Source: Hydrocarboniphaga effusa AP103
GTDB lineage: Bacteria > Pseudomonadota > Gammaproteobacteria > Nevskiales > Nevskiaceae
Assembly: GCF_000271305.1 (NCBI RefSeq)
Contig: NZ_AKGD01000004.1
Location: 372,001 to 436,000, forward strand
Reading direction: 5' to 3'
DNA: 64,000 nucleotides
Each line of letters begins with the position of its first letter. Positions within the stretch are counted from its first letter, which is position 1. The notes under the pieces are model-generated. The model had not been told where the DNA came from. It saw only the letters and a program-made list of their open reading frames with translations, and did no database searches. Below, one piece after another: positions 25,413 to 34,500 of this stretch. The translations under genes and the position numbers were made by a program.

Positions 25413-25568
25413 ATGACCACCCTGGTACTCGCCTCCTTCCTCGTCGTCGCCGGCCTGGCCGTCGGCCGCTTCGTCCGGCTGCGCCAGCAACGCGAACATT
25501 TCCTGCTGACGCCTCGCAAGCCGGTCAACGTGATTCGCATGGGCTTCGGCCCGAATCGTTCGGTCTGA
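25413..25568 (+). CDS. Very small single-pass membrane protein (51 residues)
   Basis: The frame from ATG 25413 to TGA 25568 encodes a hydrophobic N-terminal helix (TLVLASFLVVAGLAVGRFV) followed by a basic tail (RLRQQREHF ... PRKPVNVIRMG). The shape is that of a small inner-membrane protein with the C-terminus in the cytoplasm. GAGAAAGG upstream could be the ribosome site. It is probably co-transcribed with the zinc-ribbon gene. The function is unknown and it could be a chance frame, but the helix-plus-basic-tail design favours a gene. Confidence 0.5.
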   Translation: MTTLVLASFLVVAGLAVGRFVRLRQQREHFLLTPRKPVNVIRMGFGPNRSV

Positions 25569-25737
25569 TTCACTTCGATCCGATCCACCACGATTCGCTT
25601 CCCGCCGCAGGCGTGCTCGCAGTTCTTCCATCGCACCGGGCGGGTGTGATCCCCGCTTGCGACGGGTCTTCGAAAGCAGCTCCGTTGACCGATCGGTCCA
25701 CCTCGGACAGCGCGCCGAGACGCGGCTAGGTTGCGGC

Positions 25738-25820
25738 AAAAAGAAAGGCCCGCTCGGGGGGAGAGACGGGCCTTAACTCTCGTGGGGGCTTGAGAGATGT
25801 CCGCACGGGTCAGCGGACGG
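25738..25820 (-). ncRNA. sX13-like small RNA with three C-rich hairpin loops
   Basis: Read on the minus strand this stretch folds into three successive stem-loops. SL1 pairs GTCCGC with GCGGAC (25799-25818) and has CCC in the loop. SL2 pairs CTCTC with GAGAG (25777-25796) and has CCCCC in the loop. SL3 pairs AAGGCCCG with CGGGCCTT (25745-25774), has CCCCCC in the loop and is followed by TTTCTTTTT, a complete intrinsic terminator. Three hairpins with C-rich loops, the last being the terminator, is the known architecture of the Xanthomonas sRNA sX13. The 5' end is not fixed; about 85-100 nt is likely. No protein frame explains the sequence. The rest of the 25569-26034 gap holds the CTAAG operator and nothing else I can name. 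Confidence 0.62.
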
Positions 25821-25941
25821 GGCTAGTTTCTTGTGCGCCGCTTGCATGCGGCTGAACCGCTTGTGCCCATGGTGGGCGAAGTCGGAGATCGGCCGACACT
25901 GCGTCCCGAGCCGATTGCTTGCGGGCGCGGGCCTCGCACTT

Positions 25942-25957
25942 CTAAGCGTGCCCTAAG
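25942..25957. promoter_or_regulatory. CTAAG direct-repeat operator upstream of the two-component operon
   Basis: CTAAG occurs at 25942-25946 and again at 25953-25957, an 11-bp start-to-start spacing (one helical turn). This is the arrangement bound by OmpR/PhoB-family response regulators; on the other strand it reads CTTAG-N6-CTTAG, close to PmrA/QseB boxes. It lies about 80 bp upstream of the response-regulator start. The same element occurs at 28092-28107. Confidence 0.6.
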
Positions 25958-26034
25958 TCTGGGCTGACAAGGTTTGGCGCCCTGGCCAGCCTGGCCTCTG
26001 GACACGCCAAAACCCAGACCGCGATCATCCCCTC

Positions 26035-26691
26035 ATGCGCATCCTGCTGATCGAAGACGATTACATGATCGGCGAAGGCCTACGCCAAGCCTTGACGCGC
26101 GATGGCATGACGGTCGATTGGATGACCGATGGCCTGCAGGCACAGGAAGCGCTGAGACAAGGCTACGACCTCGTAGTGCTCGACCTCGGGCTGCCCGGAC
26201 GAGATGGTCTGGAGATACTGCGCCAGGCGCGCAGGGACGGCAGCACCCTGCCCGTGCTCGTGCTGACCGCGAGAGACGGCATCGACGATCGCGTCGCCGG
26301 GCTCGATGTGGGAGCGGATGACTATCTGACCAAACCCTTCGATCTGCGCGAGCTGCAGGCGCGCCTGCGCGCGATCCTGCGCCGCCGCGGAGGCCACGCG
26401 CAGTCGCGCATCGGCACCGCGGCACTCAAGCTCGACCTCGCGAGCCGCGAGCTGATCGACGACACCGGCGCCCATGCACTGACCGCACGCGAGTTCGCCC
26501 TGCTGCATGCGCTGCTCGAAAGGCCCGGCGCCATCCTGTCGCGCAACCAGCTCGAAGAGCGCATCTATGGCTGGAAAGACGAGGTCAACAGCAATGCCGT
26601 CGAAGTGCTCATTCATGGGCTGCGCCGGCGCTTCGGCAATGCGCTGATCCTCAACGTGCGCGGCCTGGGCTGGCGCGTGGCTCCGGGCTAA
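26035..26691 (+). CDS. OmpR-family response regulator (QseB/PmrA-like)
   Basis: This 218-residue regulator has a receiver domain with phospho-acceptor Asp50 (YDLVVLDLGLPGRDG), a switch threonine in VLVLTARD and Lys in LTKPFDL. A winged-helix DNA-binding domain covers residues about 125-215 (LTAREFALLHALLERPG). The partner kinase gene follows after 10 bp. The CTAAG repeat in its own promoter suggests autoregulation. Relatives control envelope modification and efflux. Confidence 0.95.
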   Translation: MRILLIEDDYMIGEGLRQALTRDGMTVDWMTDGLQAQEALRQGYDLVVLDLGLPGRDGLEILRQARRDGSTLPVLVLTARDGIDDRVAGLDVGADDYLTKPFDLRELQARLRAILRRRGGHAQSRIGTAALKLDLASRELIDDTGAHALTAREFALLHALLERPGAILSRNQLEERIYGWKDEVNSNAVEVLIHGLRRRFGNALILNVRGLGWRVAPG

Positions 26692-26701
26692 GAACGCTCA
26701 C

Positions 26702-28051
26702 ATGACCGAATCCTTGCGCCGATACCGCCGATTCCGCCGATACCTGGGCCGGCCCACCTCCCTGCGCCAGCACCTGCTGCGCTGGCTGCTGCCGGCCTAC
26801 GTGCTCGTGGGGGTGCTGATCACGGCGCTGAGCTGGCTCAACGCGGCCGACATGGTGCACAGCTTCATGGACGGGCAGATGGAATCGTTCGCCCGCCTCA
26901 ACGAAGGCGCCGATCACGCGAGCTCGCTCAAAGCCGTCGACGAGAAGGAATCCGGCTATTCGATGTTGCTGTGGAGCCCCGACGGTCGCCTGCTCGACGC
27001 ATCCGAACCCGGCCTGCCGCTGTTTGCCGACCTGCCCACCGGCCACGCCACGGTCAAGCATGGCAAGGACCAATGGCTGGTCTACACGCTGCGCTCCGAT
27101 TCGGGCGTGCTGCAGTGCTTGCAGCGCATGAGCTTCCGCCGCCACGTGATCTTCGAGTTCTCGAACAAGACGCTGATCTATCCCTTGCTGCTGATTCCGC
27201 TGTCGAGTTACCTGATCTGGCTGGTGATTCGCGCCAGCCTGAGGCCGCTCGAACGCGTGTCGGAAGCCGCCGCCGCGCAGGACGAACGCAACCTGTCCGC
27301 CTTGCCGCTGACCGGCGTGCCCGACGAGATCCGTCCGCTCGTGCAATCCATCAATTCCTTGCTCGCGCGCCTGCGCCAATCGTTTTCGGCGCAGCAGCGC
27401 TTCGTCCACGATGCCGCGCACGAACTGCGAACGCCGATGGCCGCGCTCAAGCTGCAATTGCAGAACCTGCGCGCGGAGATTCCCGAAGCCGGGCAAGCCC
27501 GGATCGATGCGATGGAAAGCGGCGTGCAGCGCGCACATCGGCTGGTCGAGCAAATGCTGCGGCTGGCCCGCGGCGATGCAAAGACCCGCCGGGTCTCGCA
27601 GCCCGTTTCGCTCGAGAACCTGTTGCGCGAATCGATCGCCGCGCTGATGCCGCTGGCCGATGCGCGCAAGATCGATCTGGGTTGCGAGATCGAACGCGAC
27701 GTCGTGGTGCAGGGCCAGGCCGACGAGCTACGCAGCGTGATCGACAACCTCATCGACAACGCGCTGCGCTATTCGCCGCAGAACGGAACCGTGGACCTGC
27801 GCCTGTCGCGCGACAAGGACGGCGCGGCCTGCATCGAAATCCTCGACGAGGGCCCGGGCATCTCGGGCGAGCATCTGCCGCGCGTGTTCGATCGCTTCTT
27901 CCGCGTGCTCGGCACCGGGGTCGAAGGCAGCGGCCTGGGCCTGGCCATCGCACAAGGCGCGGCACTGCGCCAGGGCGCGCAAATCGAGCTGCACAACCGT
28001 CCCGGTCGCGGCCTGGTCGCGCGCCTGCGCTTCGATCCGCAAGCCGTCTGA
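26702..28051 (+). CDS. Sensor histidine kinase (QseC/PmrB-like)
   Basis: This 449-residue kinase has two membrane helices (about residues 24-45 and 157-178) enclosing a periplasmic sensor region of about 110 residues, a HAMP-like linker, the phospho-acceptor His240 (HDAAHELRTPMAAL) and an ATPase domain with N box LIDNALRYSP and G boxes DEGPGISGEH and GSGLGLAIA. It pairs with the preceding regulator. The sensed signal is unknown; in related systems it is metal ions, polyamines or cationic peptides. Confidence 0.95.
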   Translation: MTESLRRYRRFRRYLGRPTSLRQHLLRWLLPAYVLVGVLITALSWLNAADMVHSFMDGQMESFARLNEGADHASSLKAVDEKESGYSMLLWSPDGRLLDASEPGLPLFADLPTGHATVKHGKDQWLVYTLRSDSGVLQCLQRMSFRRHVIFEFSNKTLIYPLLLIPLSSYLIWLVIRASLRPLERVSEAAAAQDERNLSALPLTGVPDEIRPLVQSINSLLARLRQSFSAQQRFVHDAAHELRTPMAALKLQLQNLRAEIPEAGQARIDAMESGVQRAHRLVEQMLRLARGDAKTRRVSQPVSLENLLRESIAALMPLADARKIDLGCEIERDVVVQGQADELRSVIDNLIDNALRYSPQNGTVDLRLSRDKDGAACIEILDEGPGISGEHLPRVFDRFFRVLGTGVEGSGLGLAIAQGAALRQGAQIELHNRPGRGLVARLRFDPQAV

Positions 28052-28091
28052 GCGCATCGCTGCGTAACGGTGTGTTTCGCGGCGCGCCCGC

Positions 28092-28107
28092 CTAAGTTTG
28101 ATCTAAG
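28092..28107. promoter_or_regulatory. CTAAG direct-repeat operator upstream of the mipA-efflux operon
   Basis: CTAAG at 28092-28096 and 28103-28107 has the same 11-bp period as the copy at 25942-25957, and the flanks are also similar (a T or C before, GTC after the second copy). It lies 82 bp upstream of the mipA start, so the preceding response regulator very likely controls this operon. Confidence 0.62.
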
Positions 28108-28188
28108 TCCCGACGCTCAAGCTGACTCGGCCCGATGCGAGCGCACTCGCATCGAGTTCCGATTTGGCCCACATCGAAAGGGATCTTC

Positions 28189-29007
28189 ATGCTCGAGCCC
28201 GCTGTCGTCTTTCGCCTTTCGCCGCGCCGAGCCCTGCGCCTGCTCTCGCCGGCCTGTCTGCTCACGATACTGGCTTCGTCCCCATCGATCGCCCAAGCCG
28301 AGCAGCCGGGCCGCTGGGGACTCGGCGCGGCCACCGTCATGTCGGTGAATCCATATGCCGGGCGCGGCATGCGCCTGATTCCGTTCCCCGCCATCACCTA
28401 TCAAAGCGATCGCTTCTACTTCTTCGGCATCCGCGGCGGCGCGCATCTGTACGACGACGGCGTGTTGTCGCTCGATGCCTTCGCCGCCGCGCGCCTCGAC
28501 GGCATCGACGCCAAGGATTTCGGCCGCTCCGAGCTGGCCGACAACGGCATCGATCGCGACGATCTGTCCAATCGCAAGGACGGTGTCGACCTCGGCCTGT
28601 CGGCGAGCCTCACGCGCGCCTACGGTCGCTTCACGCTGGAAGCCTCGGGCGACGTGACCGGCGCGAGCGATGGCATGGAAGTGGAACTCGGCTATGCGTA
28701 TCCATTCAAGATCAACCGCCGCTTGATGATCATCCCGTCGATCAACCTCAGCTGGATGTCGTCGAACCTGGCCGACTACTACTACGGCACGATGGACAAG
28801 GAGGTCGACCGCGGCGCTCCGCTCTATCGTCCGGGCGATAGCTTCGTGCCTCAGGTCGGCGTCGAGCTGCGATACGGGTTCGCCGAGCGCTGGACCTTTC
28901 TGGGCATGGCCAGCTACAGCCGCTACACCGGCGACCTCGCCGACAGCCCGCTGCTCGAATCCGGCAACGCGTATTCGCTGATCCTTGCCGTGCAGCGGAC
29001 TTTCTGA
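28189..29007 (+). CDS. mipA: MipA/OmpV-family outer-membrane protein
   Basis: The 272-residue precursor starts at ATG 28189, preceded by AAGGGA, and has a signal peptide ending near SIAQA. The mature part is a beta-barrel of the MipA/OmpV family, with the pattern GxGxxxxxxPxYxG near its N-terminus and a C-terminal aromatic residue (LAVQRTF) as barrel assembly requires. MipA was described as a scaffold for murein hydrolase and synthase; in several bacteria mipA sits beside two-component and efflux genes, as here. It heads the four-gene operon. Confidence 0.88.
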   Translation: MLEPAVVFRLSPRRALRLLSPACLLTILASSPSIAQAEQPGRWGLGAATVMSVNPYAGRGMRLIPFPAITYQSDRFYFFGIRGGAHLYDDGVLSLDAFAAARLDGIDAKDFGRSELADNGIDRDDLSNRKDGVDLGLSASLTRAYGRFTLEASGDVTGASDGMEVELGYAYPFKINRRLMIIPSINLSWMSSNLADYYYGTMDKEVDRGAPLYRPGDSFVPQVGVELRYGFAERWTFLGMASYSRYTGDLADSPLLESGNAYSLILAVQRTF

Positions 29008-29008
29008 G

Positions 29009-30424
29009 GTGTTCCGGGCCTCGCTGCGGTGCGGGCTGTCGCTGTGGTTGCTGTGCGCGATGCCGGCGGCGCGAGCCGAATCCGTCGAGAGTTGGGTGAT
29101 CGCCTCGCTGGCGTCGAATCTGTCGCTGCAGGCGGAATCGGCATCGGTCGAAAGCGCGCTGGCTGCGATCGATCTGGCGCGCTCGGCGCTGCGGCCCAAC
29201 CTGGCCTTGCAGGCGCGCTACTCGCGCACCGAAGGCGGCCGCGTGATCGAGCTTCCGATCGGCGACCTGATCAACCCGGCCTACGAGACGCTCAACGAGC
29301 TGACCGCGGCGAGCGGCGATCCGACCACGTTCCCTGCTGTCGAAAACCAGCGCTTCATGCTGCAACGAGAGCGCGAGCAGGACACGGCGCTCAGCATGAG
29401 CCTGCCTTTGTGGGCTCCGGCGCTGCGCGCCCAGTTGCGCGCCAGCACAGCGAACGCCGGCGCCGCAGATTCACGTCGCGAAGTGCTGGCCAGAACGCTG
29501 GTGCGCGATACGCGCCAGGCCTGCTATTCGGTGCTGCGCGCACAAGTCGACATCGACAACCTCAGCGCCGCCGAGATCAGCCTCGCCGAGAACCTGCGCG
29601 CCACCCGCCTGCTGCTCGAGGCCGGGCGCAGCACGCGAGAGCCGGTGTTGCGCGCCGAAGCCGAACGCCTCGAAACCGAGCAGCGCCTGATCGAAGCGCG
29701 CAATACGCTCAGGCAGGCGCAGCGCTACCTCAATTTTCTGGTCAATCGCACTCTCGACTCGCCGGTGAGCGTCGAAATATCCGAGGCGGACCAGCTGCTC
29801 GCGCACAGCGCCCGCTTCGATTCCGACCCAACCGCAAAGGCCCAGCGCGCCGAGCTGCGCCAGGCCGAGCAGTCGATCGTGGCGGCCGACGCACGCCTCG
29901 CAGGCGCGCGCGCCGAAAACTGGCCCACGCTGAGCCTCGATGCGCGCTATGGCGTGCAAGGCAGCAGCTACGACGTGGGCCGCGACGATGATCTGGCCAC
30001 GGTCTCGCTGACGCTGTCGTGGACCTTGTTCGATGGCGGAGCGCGCAAGGCCAGGCAAGCGCAGGCGATGTTGTCCGGCCAGCAACTGCGCCAGCAGCGC
30101 GAGCAGTTGCGCCAGCAGGTGGAACTCGAGCAACGGCGCGCACGAGACGAGGCCAGCACCCAGGCGCAGGCCTTGCGTTCCGCGCAGGCACGCAGCGCGG
30201 CGGCCGACGAAGCCTTGCGCATCGCCGGCAAGCGGCGCGAGGCCGGCTCGCTGACGCAGCTCGAATACTTCGATGCGCGACGCGCGCTCACCGATGCGCA
30301 ATCCGCGGAAGCGCTCGCGCGCTATCGCCATCTGGCCAGCCTGGCGGAGCTCGAATTCGCGGCCACCGCTTATCCGCTGCCTTCGAATCTGCTGGCCGAT
30401 GCCGCCGGGAGCGGGCTGCCATGA
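29009..30424 (+). CDS. TolC-like outer-membrane efflux protein
   Basis: This outer-membrane channel of 471 residues belongs to the OMF family. I chose GTG 29009, one base after the mipA stop, which gives a signal peptide ending near AARA; a TTG at 28985 overlaps mipA and is less likely. Two OEP repeats rich in long coiled-coil helices are visible (residues about 130-230 and 330-440), the second with SLTLSWTLFDGGARKARQAQ. It overlaps the adaptor gene by ATGA (30421-30424). Confidence 0.92.
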   Translation: MFRASLRCGLSLWLLCAMPAARAESVESWVIASLASNLSLQAESASVESALAAIDLARSALRPNLALQARYSRTEGGRVIELPIGDLINPAYETLNELTAASGDPTTFPAVENQRFMLQREREQDTALSMSLPLWAPALRAQLRASTANAGAADSRREVLARTLVRDTRQACYSVLRAQVDIDNLSAAEISLAENLRATRLLLEAGRSTREPVLRAEAERLETEQRLIEARNTLRQAQRYLNFLVNRTLDSPVSVEISEADQLLAHSARFDSDPTAKAQRAELRQAEQSIVAADARLAGARAENWPTLSLDARYGVQGSSYDVGRDDDLATVSLTLSWTLFDGGARKARQAQAMLSGQQLRQQREQLRQQVELEQRRARDEASTQAQALRSAQARSAAADEALRIAGKRREAGSLTQLEYFDARRALTDAQSAEALARYRHLASLAELEFAATAYPLPSNLLADAAGSGLP

Positions 30425-31560
30425 ACCACGCTTCGCCTTGCACTTCGATATCACGGGCCGGCTCCCTGGTGAGCCTGGCCCTGCTGAACCTGGTATCGGG
30501 CATCGCCCTGCTGGGTGTTTCGGCCTGCTCGGGCGGACAGGCCAGCAGCGCGCCGGCTCCCGCGACGCAGGCCAGGACCGTGCGCGCGGCCAGGGTCGAG
30601 ACCGGCCCGGCACGACCGGCGATACGCGCCAGCGGCCTGCTCACGGCGGTGAACGAAAGCAGCCTGTCGTTTCGCAGCGCCGGCACCGTGCGCAGCGTCG
30701 AGGTTCGGGCCGGTGCCAGCGTCAAAGCCGGACAGCTGCTGGCCACGCTGGAGACGCCCGAACTCGATGCCGGCCTGCGCCAGGCGCGCGAGCGGCTCGC
30801 GCAACGCCGGCGCGATCGCGAACGCGCGGATCGCCTGTTCGCCGACCAAGCGCTCTCGCGCGAGGAGCGCGACAACGCGCACACCGCCGAGGCGCTGGCC
30901 AGCGCCGACCTGCAAGCCGCGCGGTTCCGCAGCCAGCTGCAGATCCGGGCGCCGGGCGATGGCGTGGTTCTGCGCAGGCTGGTCGAGCCGGGCGCCAACG
31001 TGTCGGCCGGCGGCACGGTGCTGGTGATCGGCCGCCAGAGCGGTGACAGCGGTCTGGCGCTGCGCGTGGGGTTGTCGGACCGCGACGTCGTTTCGCTGCG
31101 ACTGGGCGATCCGGCGCAGCTGCGCTTCGCGGCCTACGGAGACCGCCGCTTCACCGGCCATGTCAGCGAGATCGCCGCGTCGACCGATGCGCTGCTCGGC
31201 AGCTATGCGGTGCAGATCACGCTGGCCGACGCGGCGCCCGGCATGAGCAGCGGCATGATCGGCAGCGCGCGCATCGCCGCCCGTGATCAGGATGCGCAAC
31301 GACGCAGCTACCTGCCGCTCACCGCGCTCGTGGATGGCGATCAGGCGGCCGTGCGCGTGTTCCTGCTCGACGGCGAACGGGTGCGTGAGCGCGAACTGGC
31401 GGTGGCCTTCATCGACGGCGAGCGCGTCGCCCTGGCGACCGAGTTGCCGGCCAACAGCCGCGTGATCACCGATGGCGCGACCGAGCTGCGCGATGGTGAC
31501 CGCGTGCGCGTGGTCGACCGAACCGAGCGTTCGCCGGGAACACGACATGCGCCTCCATGA
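30421..31560 (+). CDS. RND efflux periplasmic adaptor (membrane-fusion lipoprotein)
   Basis: This HlyD-type adaptor of 379 residues is probably lipid-anchored through the cysteine in LGVSAC. The lipoyl/barrel-sandwich halves (SLSFRSAGTVRSVEVRAGAS and IRAPGDGVVLRRLVEPGANV) enclose an alpha-hairpin of about 70 residues. A beta-barrel and a membrane-proximal domain follow. It bridges the TolC-like channel and the RND pump; its end overlaps the pump start by 14 bases. Confidence 0.94.
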   Translation: MNHASPCTSISRAGSLVSLALLNLVSGIALLGVSACSGGQASSAPAPATQARTVRAARVETGPARPAIRASGLLTAVNESSLSFRSAGTVRSVEVRAGASVKAGQLLATLETPELDAGLRQARERLAQRRRDRERADRLFADQALSREERDNAHTAEALASADLQAARFRSQLQIRAPGDGVVLRRLVEPGANVSAGGTVLVIGRQSGDSGLALRVGLSDRDVVSLRLGDPAQLRFAAYGDRRFTGHVSEIAASTDALLGSYAVQITLADAAPGMSSGMIGSARIAARDQDAQRRSYLPLTALVDGDQAAVRVFLLDGERVRERELAVAFIDGERVALATELPANSRVITDGATELRDGDRVRVVDRTERSPGTRHAPP

Positions 31561-34500
31561 GTTCTTTCTGCGCAACCCGGCCTTCATGGCGGTGCTGCTG
31601 CTGTTGCTCGTCGCGCTGGGCTACAACGCCTGGCGGCAGATTCCGCGCGCCGAAGACCCCGCCTTCGAGTCCACGACTTTCAGCGTGATCGCGCTGTATC
31701 CGGGTGCCGACGCACTGGATGTCGAACGCCGCGTCGCCAAGCCGATCGAAGACGCGCTCAACGGGCTCGACGACGTGCACGAGCTGCGCTCGACATCGAG
31801 CGACGGCCTCATGCGGCTGACCATCGAGTTCGACGATGGCGTCTACACCGATCGCAAGCACGACGAAGTGGTGCGCGAGATCGATGCGCTGCGCTCGCGG
31901 CTGCCGTCGGGCCTGCAGCGCGTCGACGTGGAGCAGGTCGATCCGAGCGGCGTGAACATCGTGCAGCTCGCGCTGGTGGCGAAAGCCGGGCCGGACCCGG
32001 CCAGCTGGGGCCGGCTGGCCGATCTCGCCGAAGACCTGCGGGATCGCCTCGACACCCTGCCCGGCGTGCGCGAAGCCGACACCTGGGCTTATCCGCGCCG
32101 CGAGCTGCGCGTCGCCCTGGACCTGGACCGGCTCGCACGCGCCGGCTTGTCGGCCGACGCGGTGTTCGATGCGGTGGACGCCGAGAACCGCGAGCTTCCG
32201 GCCGGCGCGGTCGAGAGTGGCGACCGGCGCTTCAATCTGAAGACCAGCGGAGCCTACGGCTCGGTCGAAGAGCTGGCCGACACCGTCGTCTCCACCGGCG
32301 ACGGTCGCGTGCTGCGCTTGCGTGACGTGGCCGACGTCGGCTGGCGATACCAGCCCGAAGACCATCTGGCGCGCTACGACGGCCAGCGTGCCGTGTGGAT
32401 CACGGCGCGGCAGCAGCCCGAGCACAACATCTTCGACGTGCAGGCCGCGATCGAAACCGAGGTCGAGGCGTTTCGCGGACAGCTGCCGCCCGGCATCGAA
32501 CTCGATCTCGCGTTCCGCCAGTCCGACAACGTCGCCAAGCGGCTTTCACACCTCGGCCTGGATTTCGCGATCGCGGCCGCCCTGGTGTCGATCACGCTGC
32601 TGCCGCTGGGGCTGCGCGCGGCCGGCATCGTGATGATCTCGATTCCGCTCTCGCTCGCGATGGGCCTGGCGGCGCTGCACGCGCTGGGCTTCTCTCTCAA
32701 CCAGCTGTCGATCGCCGGCTTCGTGATCGCGCTGGGGCTGCTGGTCGACGATGCGATCGTCGTTGTCGAGAACATCGCGCGCTACCTGCGCGAAGGCCAT
32801 GGGCGCATGCAGGCCTCGATCCTCGCCACGCGGCAGATCGCGCTCGCCGTGCTCGGCTGCACGGCGGTCCTGCTGCTGGCTTTCGCGCCGCTGGCCGCGC
32901 TGCCCGACAACGCCGGGCGCTTCATTCGCTCCTTGCCGATGGCGGTGATGCTGACCGTGCTGGCGTCCCTGTTCGTGGCCTTGCTGGTGGTGCCCTTCAT
33001 CGCCAGCCGGGTGCTGGAGCTCGAAGCCGACCCCCAGGGCAACCGGCTGTTGCAGGCGGTGATGCGTTTCATCCACCACATCTACGCGCCGCTGCTGAGC
33101 CGCGCGCTGGCCAGGCCCAGGGCCACGCTGGCGATCTCCTGCGCGCTGGTGCTCGCCAGCCTGGCGCTGATACCGGCGATCGGCCTGACCGTGTTCCCCA
33201 AGGCCGATTCGGCGCAGTTCCTGGTGCGGATCGAACTGCCCGAAGGCAGCAGCTTGGCGCGCACCGAAGCGGTCATGAACGAGATCGAGGCCGACCTGAG
33301 CTCGCGGCCCGAAGTGCTGCACGTGATGAGCAATGTCGGGCGCGGCAATCCGCGCATCTACTACAACCTCATGCAGCGCGAGACTTCGGCCCGCTACGCC
33401 GAGCTGTTCGTCCAGCTCAAGGCGTTCGACCCGGTCGCCACGCCGGATTTCTACCGGCGCCTGCGCGAGCGCTACGACCCGATTCCGGGCGCCGACATCG
33501 TGGTCAAGGAATTCGAGAACGGCCCCGGCATCGAGGCGCCCGTGGAGCTGCGCATCGTCGGCGCGGACTTGCGCAAGCTCGGCGAACTGGCGGCCCGGGT
33601 CGAAGCGCTCATGCGCAACACCCCGGGCCTGCGCGATGTCGACAATCCGATGCGGCGCAATCGCATGGACTTGCAGCTCAAGGTCGATGCGCAGCGCGCC
33701 GCGCTGCTCGGCGTCTCGCCGGCCGCGCTCGATCGAGTGGCCCGCATCGCGGTCGGCGGGCTGGTGGCGGGCGATTACCGGCGCGCCGATGGCGAAAGCT
33801 ACCCGGTGGTGTTGAGAGCGCCGATGGAACACCGCACCGGCCTCGACGCGCTCGACGGCCTGCACGTGATGAGCCGCAGCGGCGGCCAGGTGCCGCTGCC
33901 GCAACTGGCCGAACCGGTGCTGGTGTCGTCCGTGGCCAGCATCGATCGCTACCGGCGCGAGCGTTCGGTCACCGTGAGCGCGCAGGTGGACGACGGCTAC
34001 AACGTGCAAGAACTCACGCGCGCGCTGGTCGGCGAGATCGAGCGCTCGGACTGGATGCCCGACGGCTACCGCCTGCATGTCGGCGGCGAAGTGGAAAGCA
34101 GCCAGAACAGCTTCGCCGGCTTCGACACCGCCTTGCTCGCAGCCGCGTTCGGCATCCTGGCCGTACTGGTCCTGGAGTTCGGCAGTCTGCGCAGCACGCT
34201 GATCGTCGCCGCCGTGGTACCCCTGGGCGCGATGGGCGGGCTCGTCGCGCTGTTCGCGAGCGGCTACTCGCTGTCGTTCACCGCGATGATCGGCTTCATC
34301 GCGCTGATCGGCATCGAGATCAAGAACTCGATCCTGCTCGTCGACTTCACCGACCAGCTGCGCCGCCAGGGCCTGACGGTGCGCGAGGCGGTCACCCGGG
34401 CCGGCGAGCTGCGCTTCCTGCCGATTCTGCTGACCTCGGCCACCGCGGTCGGCGGCCTGCTGCCGCTGGCCACGCAGGGCTCGGGCCTGTACTCGCCGCT

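Noticed and set aside
25741-25800. The same hairpins read as a plus-strand leader or riboswitch for the response-regulator operon
   Set aside because: On the plus strand the loops are G-rich and no T-run follows. The minus strand has the T-tail and the C-rich loops, so a minus-strand RNA fits better.
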